In this document: piece after piece, positions 43,795 to 54,994 of the stretch
Layout of the letters: each line of letters opens with the position of its first letter
Numbering within the stretch: position 1 is the first letter of the stretch
Made by a program: the position numbers and the translations under genes
Source: Hydrangea macrophylla
Taxonomy: Eukaryota > Streptophyta > Magnoliopsida > Cornales > Hydrangeaceae
Assembly: GCA_033977485.1 (NCBI GenBank)
Contig: CM066994.1
Location: forward strand, 27,310,681-27,374,680
Direction of reading: 5' to 3'
Length of the DNA: 64,000 nucleotides
Notes under the pieces: model-generated
Seen by the model: only the letters and a program-made list of their open reading frames with translations
What the model was told of the DNA's origin: nothing
The model's database searches: none

Positions 43795-46700
43795 AATAGG
43801 TTAGAGCATTTGGGGATGAGAGACGAATACGACGCGTTAGACAAAAAAAAATGCATGTATATAATAATCATGACGCATAGCTACATGTAGAGGCATATTT
43901 GTTTATAGCACATGATTTAAATATTGTTGAACATGCATATCATATTACATGCATCATACATATTATAATATATGGGGGTTGAATGCTTCATTGTGAAAAA
44001 AAAAATGGAGCATAAAAGGGGAATTATTTTCTCATATGATGAATTAATTGAGTTGGAAAGGGGTATTGTGAATTCAGTAAGATAAATCAGAGTTTGGGAA
44101 TATTTGTGGAATTTGGGTTCCGAAATCAAGAAGTTGAGTTGGTCATCTTGAAATGATTTGGCTGGAATTATTTTATCAAGAGTATTGATTTAATGAAGAG
44201 TTATTGAGTATTGCATTATGATTGTGGATATGGATCTAATCTAAATATCATTGGGTATTATTATTAGTAAGAATTATTTCTTATTTCTGCCAAGAAGTTG
44301 GGCGTCTGGATTTCTTTATTTACGGTGGGTCTTCTAGTATTCAAATATTATAGTTTGGAAAATTCTGGATTTCTTATGATTTATATGGATATCATGAGCA
44401 AATATGGTGTTATTATTATATGTTATTTCTCCATTTATTCGGCGATGATCTTTGAGAGTATTTATCGAACTCTTTATATATTCTCTTGGGATTGAGTGTG
44501 AAATATTGAGTTTGTCGAGAAAAGAAGATATTTGGGGATTTATCCAGTTACTTGAGTTATCTTGGGTTGTTGAGGAATCTCTCAACTCTATTTGAGTTAT
44601 ATCGGCTTGTTGAGTAATCTCTCAACATAAATCTATTTATTTCTATATCTTGGAATTTCTCTATTATTATCGAATAATGATTGGTTCTCCAATGTGTCAG
44701 TATGAATAGTAGATTTAGGGTCAACTAAAAGTAACAGACTTTGCCATTGTGTTTCTATCGATTGGGTGTTACTACGGTTATAAATTATTCTTTTCTGGTT
44801 AAGAATATGGTTGGTTGTGATCAAGACTAAGTAGCTGTGTTGTGCGAATAACCAATTGGGTTGACTGGCTATACGGGGTATCGAAATTTCTATCAGAGAT
44901 TTGAATTTGAAAATGGGTTTAAAAGTTTAATTAGTAGTAATCTCTTTGACATCCAAACCACTCCAAGATCTGTTCCACCACCGGGTGAATCAAGTAATTG
45001 TATTCTTATTATTTCTTTGTACTTTATATGTAAGCAAACGAGATCTGACTATTGTACTATACAGGAGCAATTGCCAAGTGTCCTAGTATATCATTGGAAA
45101 CTTTCAAACTTTGGATTTAGTTACTAATAATATCTTAGAAATTTATGGGATATTTGAATAACGTTAAGTGAGTTTATATATATTTAAATGAGTAAGAAAA
45201 ATTTTGAAATCATCTTTTGTGGAAAAAAAAAGCTGATTTATTGTGATTCAGGATGTGTTAAAAAAATATTTTGATAAAGAAAGTGGTTAGATTTGACCCA
45301 AATTGAGTAGAAGGGGGAAATTAGTGAAAAGAATTTTAATCAAATGTAAGTATCTCAATTATTGTTTAAAGGAGTTATTATTGGGAACTAATTTTGATTA
45401 CATGATAGTTGTGTAAACGTTTTTATTCTATGGAGAGAGATTTTAAATGGTTAGAAAGGGAAAAAACACAGGCTGGAATCGAAAGGATCAACTGCAACTA
45501 AAACTGCAGAGAAGTAGGACTTCAAGGAAAGAATTGGCCTGGCTAAAAAGGAAAGGTACAAACCCATTAGATGGAAAGATTGGAGCTAAACACCCAGGGC
45601 TAGAGACTGCATCTCTAAATGGCTAGGAATAAATAGAAGATCCTGTCTTAGGTCCTTTGCTCGTAGTCACCCATAAGTATCCGCTTCAGTCTTGAGGCCG
45701 GAGTGGACAAGTTCCGAATTCAATGCCCTGCGAATGTAGAAGGACATGGAGCCAGGGGGGCTGAATAGTCACCACATTTTAGGCTGGACTGCACTCCTGA
45801 TAGTGAAGTAATGAATTGGGGCCGAGGAGCCGTAGTAAAAAGGCGCAGACTCGCTACCAAGCTTCATGTGCGAGGGAGGGGTCGGTCTCACACAAAAAGG
45901 CCTTCGTCACTTTCGATCACAGAACCAGGCAATGGAAGAAGTTTGATAAGAACGAGCCAACGCTCTAGTAAAGACTATTGGGCTAGGAAGCTCAGATGAG
46001 TATATTACTTTTTACTTTGATTTTAAATTGGAATATTAAATTTTTAAATGAATTCCAAATGACCTTGGTAAGAAAAATGGTCTGAAAGTAACTTGTGATA
46101 TTCTACGTATTATTTTTAATACTGTTTGTTGCGCATACATGATTTTGGTTGATGGGTTGTAAGAAGTATCAATTTATTTCTTGGGAACTGAGCTGGGATA
46201 TCCTTGGTTACAAGATGAGTATGACAGGGCAATGAAGCACTTCATTTTAAAGACATGTTCTGAATATCTTTAGGTTATTGCTTGTTGCTTGGGATTACAG
46301 TCAGAGATCAACGAGTGATCTTGTTTATACACAAGTGACGCTTTTAAAAGGGTATCACACAGTTGGGTAAAAGGAGAGAATTCGAGATTAAGGAGTGTTG
46401 GATCATATTTAAGTTGTATCACGGCGAAATCAGTTGCTTATTGATTGTAAATGCTACAAGGAGGGGACAAATGTGTATATTGATTTCTATATATTGTGGC
46501 TTAGACAGCGTAAACCGAAAGGCAAGTAAGTTCTACAATCTGAATAGAATGAGAATTGTGAGGCTTTACCTTATGTTGAACATCTAGTGGATTAGTTGTA
46601 TTTCTGGAATATGTGATTTAAAATGATAGAGATTTGGTAGGTGTCGTTGGAAAGTAATCAATTGAGACTTATGAAGGTGACATGAATTTGAAATTATGGG

Positions 46701-48355
46701 ATTGACCGAGTATTATTAAAAAATATATTAAAGATTTCTTTTCTGTAGGACACGTGTGAAATTTATGTTGGTTACAGTGAAGTTCTCAATAGCCAAAGAA
46801 AATTAATCTATGATCACATTGATATTATTATTGCAAAGTGTTGTGTTGAGATTGGGTTATATGTTGATGCAACAGTGATTTAAACTGCATATGATTGAAA
46901 TCTCATAAAAGGAACTATCTGGTACAAGAGTTAGAATTCATGGTATTCTTATTATGTTGAGCATTTGGCAATAATATTCTTACGAGCTGGAAGTTTATAT
47001 TAATTGTCATGACTTAGAATATTTAGTTATACAACGGTAATTGAATAGATGGTACGGAGGATAGTTGGAACTCATGATTGCTACAGTTTGAAATTTTATA
47101 CTAATCAGGTGAAGACAAAATGACTGTTGGTGCTCGAATCAGAGATCAACGGGGATTTGGTTTGCGTGTTGACCATTCAGAAAGGATTTGAATCAAGATT
47201 CAAAATTTGTTAGAAACTACAATTGTTCCAGAAATTGGGCAAAGAATGATGGTAATAAATTGAGGTCAACCTACATTACTATAATAGATGAGTGAAAATT
47301 GACTTAAAGATCAGTTTGGGTTTCTGTTTTAGAAATTTGTGATAAAGTATTGAAGGAAGGTGATTGAGCTCTACGCTATAGTAAAATGTGTCGGAATCTC
47401 AAATTCAAGTATGTACTTTGAGTGAAGGTAGCTCAAGGGAATGAGTTCAGAAGAAATATTGGAGTATATAATGAGATTTGAGTACATAATACGTTAGTAA
47501 TTGGGTATGCGATATTACTAATTGTATCTCATGGATATGATGACTTAGTAATTAGTTATAGAGACACAAATCTTCTTGAAGATTGATTTGGCATTTAAGG
47601 ACTATCATGTAAAAGTTTCGACTAAGATATTGAAAAAGCTGTCTTTAGATGGGAAATGTGAAGTATTCTTTGCAATGTGTGGTATAAGGGTAGAAACAAT
47701 GAAGGTTCATGGGGTTGCTGTGATTGATATTATTGACAATCTGTGTTGAATATTTATCGTAGTTAATTTCATGACAGGATTGCCAAACAAGAATTAGATG
47801 TTGTCAGATAAATGATTGTGGACAAGTTAACCCAATCAGGGTTATGATTATTGAATGAAACTGCAGATTTGCTGGGATAAATGACCTCCATGTAAAAAGA
47901 ATTACGAAATTATGTGGTACTAGCACTTGTCATCTTAGAATGAAGTAGTTAATTATGAAGAAGTTCTGAAATCTTGCAAAAGCAATGGACATGGAACTGA
48001 ACTTTCGCGAAAATATTTTATCACCTGTTGAGATCTGGTGGGGAAATATAATGAAGGCTAGTGAATTTGTTTTAGAATCATTGGGGGAAATGACTACTAT
48101 GGGGTAAAAAATATTTCTTGAAGATTCATCTTCAGAAATGGGTATAGTTTAACGATCTAATTGAGATTGAAAATTAAGTACATCAATTGGAAGTATTGAA
48201 AGGAATGGGGACCAGTCAGCTGCGATTATGGTCACACCAGTGGGTATAATGCATTTTATAATCGTGTTGTTGCATATGAATCAGTACAAATTTGAGTAGG
48301 AACGTTTATATCTATTTGATTCATGAAGTAAGAAAAGTTTGGGGACAAACTTTCT
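43795..48355 (+). other. Non-coding interior of the non-autonomous element
   Basis: AT-rich, stops in all frames. The end ('ggggacaaactttctaaaagggagg') resembles the 3' end of Tekay elements. Either an ancestral non-coding element or an autonomous one decayed beyond recognition. A compositionally distinct block lies at about 45460-46000. Confidence 0.7.
45460..46000. other. Compositionally foreign block in the non-autonomous element
   Basis: GC content rises sharply against the AT-rich sequence on both sides, and poly-A/T runs vanish. Text such as 'cttgaggccggagtggacaagttccg' and 'gggctaggaagctcagatgag' is unlike the surrounding LTR element. It resembles plant mitochondrial intergenic DNA to me, but I cannot identify a gene. 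The 62-aa basic ORF at 45811-45999 has no recognisable domain. Confidence 0.4.
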
Positions 48356-48371
48356 AAAAGGGAGGGAGAGA
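48356..48371 (+). other. Polypurine tract
   Basis: AAAAGGGAGGGAGAGA directly before the right LTR. Confidence 0.85.
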
Positions 48372-48621
48372 TGTAATACTCGTACCCGTAAAATGGTAAT
48401 AATATTATTTCGCATGAATTAATTAGCATAATTAATAGCATGTGATGGTTTGGGTAAATTCCAGTTAACCTAATGTGATAAGTGCTTGATAAAGGGTACA
48501 GACTTACAGTTAGACAAATGTGAAATGGGACCCATGAGAGGTCCATATTGGATAAATTGCATTTAGTTGTATTTATGCGATTAAATGGTAGACATGTAAA
48601 TGTAAATATGTACATTATATT

Positions 48622-49817
48622 TAGGGGTGGCAATTGGGTCGTGTCGGGTTATAATCGTGTCGGGTCATTATCGTGTCGGGTCATTGTCGTATTGGGTCAT
48701 AATTGTGTCATTCTTAACGTGTCATAATCGTGCCGGGTTATAATCGTGTCGGGTCATATACGGGTCACCCGTTTAACCCGTCTAACCCGTGTAGGGTGTT
48801 ATCGGTTCGGTTAGTATCGGATCGGATCGGTTTAGTTCGGTTCGATTTTTTATTTTTTATTTTTTGATTTTTTCATGTTTTGAAAACCAACCGAAGTGGT
48901 CAGTTCGGTCGATTTTTTTTCGCCTTTTGGTCAGTTTTGCCAATTTGGGTGGTCAGATAAATTTTTTAGTTGTAAGTAATTTAAGAAAATCAACCGGTTA
49001 GCTCGGTTCAGCTATTCCAAATAAGCATACAGCTCTACTAAGAATACAAACAAATCTTCCATCAAATGTATCAATTATTAACACGTATATCTTAAATACC
49101 AAAATACTACAAATATAACAATATCTAATTATTATAAACTAAACACTCAAGCACATCTTAGCAAAATGAATAAGAAGAAATTTTATTTTTACTAACTGTA
49201 TAAAGAAATTTATTCACTTGCCATCCATCAAGAATCAATCAGCAAAATTTGTCTCCCTCCCAATTCAGCAATCCTAACGGGTTTCCTCCTTTTTTTTCTT
49301 TCTTTTTTTATTATTAGTATTTTTTTATTTTTATGCAATGCTTGATGCATGAATGCTTCCAGGCTCTAGCTTCCTCCCTCCTTTATTAGTTATTAATTAT
49401 TATTATTTTATTACATTAGTTATTAATTATTATATATAAATTTACTTGTTTAGTAAGTTGGTAACTACTCTCTTCTTTAAGTGAGCAAAAAAAAAATAAT
49501 TTCATTTTACATATATTTAAATAATTATTTTTTTGAAAAAAATATTTTTTTAAATTTTTATTTATATTATTTGTATTTTAGACTTCCAGATTTTTAAAAA
49601 TTAATTTTAGAACTAAATAAAATGCCCCAACTGCACTTAAATACTTAATAGGGTCAAACGGGGTTAGACGGGTTGACCTGCTTCAACCCGTTTATTAATC
49701 GTGTCAAACGGGTCGACTCGTTTATGACCCGTGCCCTTATACGGGTCACCCAAACCCGCTTATTTTCGTGTCGGGTCGTGTCGAGTTACCTTGTCCGGTC
49801 AAAAATTGCCACCCCTA
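48622..49817. mobile_element. hAT-type non-autonomous element (1196 bp)
   Basis: Inverted ends TAGGGGTGGCAATT / AATTGCCACCCCTA with perfect 8-bp duplication ATTATATT (48614-48621 and 49818-49825). The left LTR has this target only once. Both subterminal regions carry many copies of 'gggtcgtgtcggg' or its complement. AT-rich interior without transposase. Confidence 0.95.
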
Positions 49818-49987
49818 ATTATATTACATGTTGATGCCATATGATTATTTAATTGATAAAATATTAAATGTTTTAATATTCTCTTATTGTACATGTCTAT
49901 TTATGTGACCAGTTTGAGTACCTTTGTGAGAGCGTAATTAAACACGTAGCACAATTAGTAGGCTAATTAGTGCCTTCATATAATATT

Positions 49988-50145
49988 GAGTAAAGATTAA
50001 GATACACTAAAAGACACAACTTTTGAGACACAACCCAAGAGATGTGTCTATCTCTCTCATGTGTCATTATGGAGTCACAGGAGAGAGATAGACACATCTT
50101 TTGGATTGTGTCTCAAAAGTTGTGTCTGTGGGTGTGTCCCAAGTC
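49988..50145. mobile_element. MULE-type hairpin MITE (158 bp)
   Basis: Almost entirely an imperfect inverted repeat (arms include 'gacacaacttttgagacacaa' and 'gatgtgtctatctctctc'). Flanked by the 9-bp duplication TATAATATT (49979-49987 and 50146-50154), the length used by Mutator-like elements. Starts GAGTA, like the MITE at 59659. Confidence 0.85.
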
Positions 50146-50446
50146 TATAATATTTGGGACCACATTTGAGGCTCATATATAATATAGACACATACCCACT
50201 TAAATAATGAGTAGTTATTACTCATAACATTTAGGAGTTTTATAATAAGGGTATAGAAGTTGTGGGGGTGTAAGTAAAATAAATGAAAAAAAATGGTTCG
50301 GAGTTGCTAGAGGGTGACACCTCCCTGTGACTCATCAACTCCATTTAAAGAAAAAAAATTAAAAACAAAAAAAGAAAAAAGAAAAAAAAGACAAAACTTG
50401 CAAGTGTGGCGGCGTGTGTGGCGTATATATTATACTTATATATACA

Positions 50447-51711
50447 CTAGTTTTGAAGCCCGTGCGATGCACGGGACATATGATTATAATCAGCTAGTTT
50501 GTTGTATTTATTAGAGGCCGTTGCCTAAGTGGCACGTGGGGTGCATTGAAATTTAATCAAATCCCACATTGCCACCCAAGAGAGAGATGGAGATAGTTGT
50601 AAATGAGTTGTGAGAATGGGTTATACTACCTAGGGTGTATTTTAGCTGGAATGGATCGGAATACCCTCTTTTGGGAAAATTTTCGAAAATTTATGTCATG
50701 CCAAAATTTTGGCATGACCACTTTTCATGTCATATTTGGCACAAAAAATGGCACATGCTATTTGTGCCACATCAGCAGATGAGTATTAAAATGATATATT
50801 TTGGCCATTTTTCTTGTTATGTTTTACAAATTTATATCCTAAATGTTTCTCAAATATATGCATTAATTGTACCACTTAATTTTAATTGAAGGATATTACG
50901 AAAATTTATGTCATGCCAAATTTTGGCATGACCACTTTTCATGTCATATTTGGCACAAAAAATGGCACATGCTATTTGTGCCACATCAGCAGATGAGTAT
51001 TAAAATGATATATTTTGGCCATTTTTCTTGTTATGTTTTACAAATTTTATATCCTAAATGTTTCTCAAATATATGCATTAATTGTACCACTTAATTTTAA
51101 TTGAAGGATATTACCGTGTCGCATTATCACATTTTGTTTTGGGCTAAAAAATTTCCCACCCACTGGTATTTACGAAGTAAAAAAAATTGATGCTAATTGT
51201 CTCATCCAGTTCAATAACTTCCTCAAAAGAAAGCTTAAGACAAACTGCAGTAATAAAAGGCAAAACTCAGGGGGTATTTTCATCTTTTACAAATCAATCA
51301 CCACTTGACACAGAATATTCACTATTTGAGATTCCCAAAAATTATGGCTTTTCGGCCATTTGTGGTGGATAGTGGGACCCAAAATATTATTATATACTTC
51401 TATATATATCTATGATCAGAAGCAAAAGACAACTACTGATGCGATATTACCATATTAGCCCTGACCATATCTGACAGGATATGATGCACAGTGCCACACA
51501 GGCGAAAATAGGGTGTCATTCTCGTAAATAAGAATTCATGCCGTGGGTGTTTTGATAAGAAGTTGGTGTCAGAAACACCCAGCAGCCTCTGCTTTAAAAG
51601 CCTCCACTTTTTGTCTACGCCACAATATATACTGTATAAGCAGGGGCAAAGTTGGAAATCCATAAAATTCGAGCAGCTTGAAGGCCTGTTGTGTTTTTAT
51701 AATATAGTAGA
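50447..51711 (-). mobile_element. Non-autonomous Helitron (1265 bp)
   Basis: On the minus strand it starts TCTACTATATTATAAAAAC and ends with the hairpin CCCGTGCATCGCACGGG, then CTTCAAAA, then CTAG. It sits between A and T with no duplication, and the left LTR is uninterrupted at the same point (...tatatataca|tatgttag...). All are Helitron hallmarks. It contains a 215-bp tandem duplication and no Rep/helicase gene. Confidence 0.93.
50684..51113. repeat. 215-bp tandem duplication inside the Helitron
   Basis: Copies at 50684-50898 and 50899-51113 differ by only a few bases. Each begins 'cgaaaatttatgtcatgcc' and includes the inverted repeat 'tcatgccaaaattttggcatga'. The 75-84 aa ORFs are its translations. 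Confidence 0.93.
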
Positions 51712-53134
51712 TATGTTAGTTAGTATTAGTTAATACGGAGTAATAAATAAAAAAAATGAAACATAAACATACAAAGATTGACATAGAGAGAGAGCTGCGG
51801 CAGTAGAAGAGAGAAAGTGAGGGTTTCGACCGATGTCATAAGTTTGTTGTACGTTGTCCAAATTAGGATACGAAGTCATATTTGTACTTGTGGGGGTAAG
51901 TTTAATCTTATGGTGTAATTTAATTTGGATTTTATCGATGGATTTTTCGTGACCCAAATGAGTTGGTAATATTTAGTTTATCAAAATTATGTAGGATTAA
52001 CTACATGTTCATATTTGAGCTGGATCCAGGAAAGATTCGGAGTTTCTAGACTTATTTGATTATTCGTAGGGATGAGTGTCCTAATCCCAAAATTGGATGT
52101 TTAATGTTATTTATTTGTTATTAAATGCTTTTAAATGCTTAATTATTGATTAAGTAGAAAAAAACATGTGATTAGTTTGTATTTAATATGTCTAAAATGT
52201 TGAAATTACCATGTTGACATGTTGAACTGCTTATGCGCTTATTTGGGTCAAAGGGTCTCAAGTGATTATTACCATTAGTTAGCCCATATATAAGGGACAG
52301 AGAGATGATGAAATCCTCAGAAAAAAGGGAATAGTGGTGATAACCACAACGAATTGACTACGGCCACAAATGAATGAGTGTGATTTCGTTATATGCAACT
52401 GAAAAAGTGAGAATGACACGGAATCAGGAGTCCAGAACGATGGTGATTGATTACTTGACACGCCTGCAACCATTTATTGTTGTGAGTGTTTAATTGATGT
52501 TATGAATTATTAAATACTCCAATTGCATGATTAGCACCACGTACTCACTGAGCGAAACCTTATTCGATTTTGTAGTTAATGGCCACGCATGTTCAGATGA
52601 ACATCACAGTGAAAAATGATTAAGACTACGGGGCTGAGTTTGCTAAGATAGATTTTGTATTATTCATTTTATTTATTTTTAAATTACTAGTTGGAGATGT
52701 TTGGGAGTTGTGGTATAATGATTACAACTTGGTGTATAAGAACATATTAGAAGTTATAATTTTAACTTTTATTACGTTAAAATGAATTTATATAAGTGTA
52801 GCACGGTTTAAATATTTCCGTTTGATGTGTTTCAAACTAGGAGTAGTTAGGTTTTTGTGTTTTAGAATATTTAAATAAATAAGCGTAGAAGGGGTTAAAT
52901 ATTTTCGTTTTGAAAACAGGGTGGATGGTGCTGTATTAGTGGAAACTCTGCCCAAGTACCATTCGACGGTTTTAAAACTTTATTTTATTTCTTTTGGTTA
53001 TTTTATTTGATAAAATGATATTTTACTCCTGATATTTCAGTGAAATGTTATTTTTGAAACGTTAAAAATAATTGTTGGTCCTTGTTAACTTTGTTACACG
53101 TGTTCTAGCCCGCGGGGCAAGTTGGGGTGTGACA

Positions 53135-54501
53135 TGTAACAACTTAACATGTTTTAGCATTACAAAAAAAAAAAAAAAAAAAACCCACTGAAAAATCCCA
53201 GTTTGAAAAACCCTAAAATATAGTATATATAGAAAGACGAAAGGAAGAGTCGTGCACCGACCAATACCCACTTATCATCCCATGTCCCAACTGTGTCCAA
53301 AATTAACTCTTGATTTTAAAACCAAGACACGGATTTTGGCATGTCGAATACGTATCCGAGCATGTCTCATATGCGCCCGTGTCCCCATGTGTCCATAGTT
53401 TATATGACACCCAAAATGAAGAGTTTGTGCTAACTAGATACTAAAATGAGACTTATTGGACTGAACTTGATCTAATTCCATAATTTCTCCAAACAGACCC
53501 TATCAGGTGTCACTTTAAAATACATAACCAAAGCAAAACTAAATGAAAATAATGAGGTTATAAAGTATAATTTATTCTTTAATCATGCTTCCAAACAGTG
53601 CCCTGTATTAAAAAAGTTAAGAACTAGCCTGTCGGCAAATTGGCATCTCGATGGTCATGGAAAAATTTTAAAAAGGGTAAATTACAATCACCCCTCAATA
53701 TGACTCTTTTAAAATACCCTAAACTAGGGTGTTCAACCAAACAGAGAAACCAAATCGATTGACAAAACCGAACGGTCAATTTAAAAAAAAAAACACTCTA
53801 AGCTAAAAATTGAACTTAACTGATCGAACTGACCGATGAACACCCCTACCCTAAACTAAACTCGACAAATTAATTCTCTCAATTATTCATTTTGTTTCAC
53901 TAGCACCCTTCTATTATAATTCTGTTAAAAAACATTGACATTTTTGTATCATAGGAACAACATATGATATAAAAATATTAATACTATAATATTTATTTAT
54001 CCCTCCTTTGAGTTGATCGAAATTTTAGAACAAAATCATCATATGCTTCACATATAATTGCATTTATCGTATACAAAATTTTAGGCAATTCAAGTTTAAA
54101 AGTTTCAACGACTCAAAAGAAAAAAATGTCATGTCTATAACAATTTTATATCATGGATTGCCAGATTGGTCACATAATACATAAGTACTCATTTTTATTG
54201 GACAACAATCAAACCAAAAGGGTGTTATTGAAAGATTGTACTAATAGTTGAGAAATAATGCAATACTTCTCAAATACATGTGGTAGTGGGTCCTATCTTA
54301 TTTTGTTTGGAAGATATTTAATTGGTCGCACCATTATTGAAGGTGGTCCTGCTCGCCCGTGTATTTGGAAAGCATTTGAGATTAAAAATTTGAGAGCTCA
54401 ATTTATTATGTTTTATAGTTGATGGGGGTTATTTGGAAAAAGGCCATACTTGAGGGGGGTGTTGGTAATTTACCCAAGAGAAAACCACCACTCTCACTCC
54501 T
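53135..54501. other. Intergenic, no gene seen
   Basis: AT-rich with an A tract at 53164-53183. The only supported feature is the small hAT MITE at 53725-53848. Confidence 0.7.
53725..53848. mobile_element. hAT-type MITE (124 bp)
   Basis: Ends TAGGGTGTTCAA / TGAACACCCCTA with perfect 8-bp duplication CCCTAAAC (53717-53724 and 53849-53856). Interior rich in 'ccgaac'/'gttcgg'. Confidence 0.85.
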
Positions 54502-54994
54502 CACTTCGTTTGGATTGAGAGAAGTGGAGAGAAGAGAAAAGAAACTTATCAAGAGAATAGAAGAGAAGAGAAGAGAAGAGAAAGTTGAGTTTTCTCCATC
54601 ATGTTTGGATAGACAATAGAGGAGAGAAGAGAAAAGAAAAGAAACATAACTTTTTCTCGTTTGGATAACTTTCATAAGAGAAAAGAAAAGAAAGTACTTA
54701 TAATCAATTTACTTTTTTGTCCTCTATTAGGGATACATGTTAGATGGAATAATAATATATTGGGGCGTATTTGTCTTTTACACATTATTTAATTAAGTTT
54801 CTCTTCTTTTCTCTCCGGAATCTCTCCGATTTGGAGAGAAACAAAACTGGGCTCTTTTCTGTCCACTTTCTCCCCGCTTTCTCTCCATTTCTCTTCTCTT
54901 CTCTCCCCACTTAAATTACCAAACGAGATAACTGGAGAGAAAGTGGTACTCTTTCTCTTCTCTTCTCTCCATTTCTCTCAATCCAAACGAAGTG
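54502..54994. mobile_element. MITE directly upstream of the BAP31-like gene (493 bp)
   Basis: Long inverted ends CACTTCGTTTGGATTGAGAG / CTCTCAATCCAAACGAAGTG and a purine-rich subterminal (GAGAAGAGAAAAGAAA) mirrored by pyrimidines at the other end. Superfamily and duplication are not clear. It ends 63 bases before the ATG of the downstream gene, within or next to its leader or core promoter. Confidence 0.75.

Larger units (their letters stand above)
41733..53134 (+). mobile_element. Non-autonomous LTR retrotransposon with nested insertions
   Basis: Two related LTRs (41733-43777 and 48372-53134), a tRNA-iMet primer site right after the first, and a polypurine tract before the second. The 4.6-kb interior has no frame above about 90 codons and no pol motif I can recognise. 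LTR ends (TGTAATACCCGTACCC ... GTGTGACA) and primer type point to chromovirus ancestry. Flanking agtaa (41728-41732) and tgtaa (53135-53139) differ at one base, an aged target duplication. LTR divergence and three nested insertions show that it is old. Confidence 0.85.
48372..53134 (+). repeat. Right LTR (4763 bp with three insertions)
   Basis: Collinear with the left LTR except for a hAT element (48622-49817), a MULE-type MITE (49988-50145) and a Helitron (50447-51711). Removing them and their duplications leaves about 2.1 kb. Many substitutions separate the two LTRs. Confidence 0.88.

Noticed and set aside
50635..51094. Two similar 75-84 aa ORFs as a duplicated gene
   Set aside because: They are the 215-bp tandem repeat in a Helitron and mostly translate an inverted repeat.
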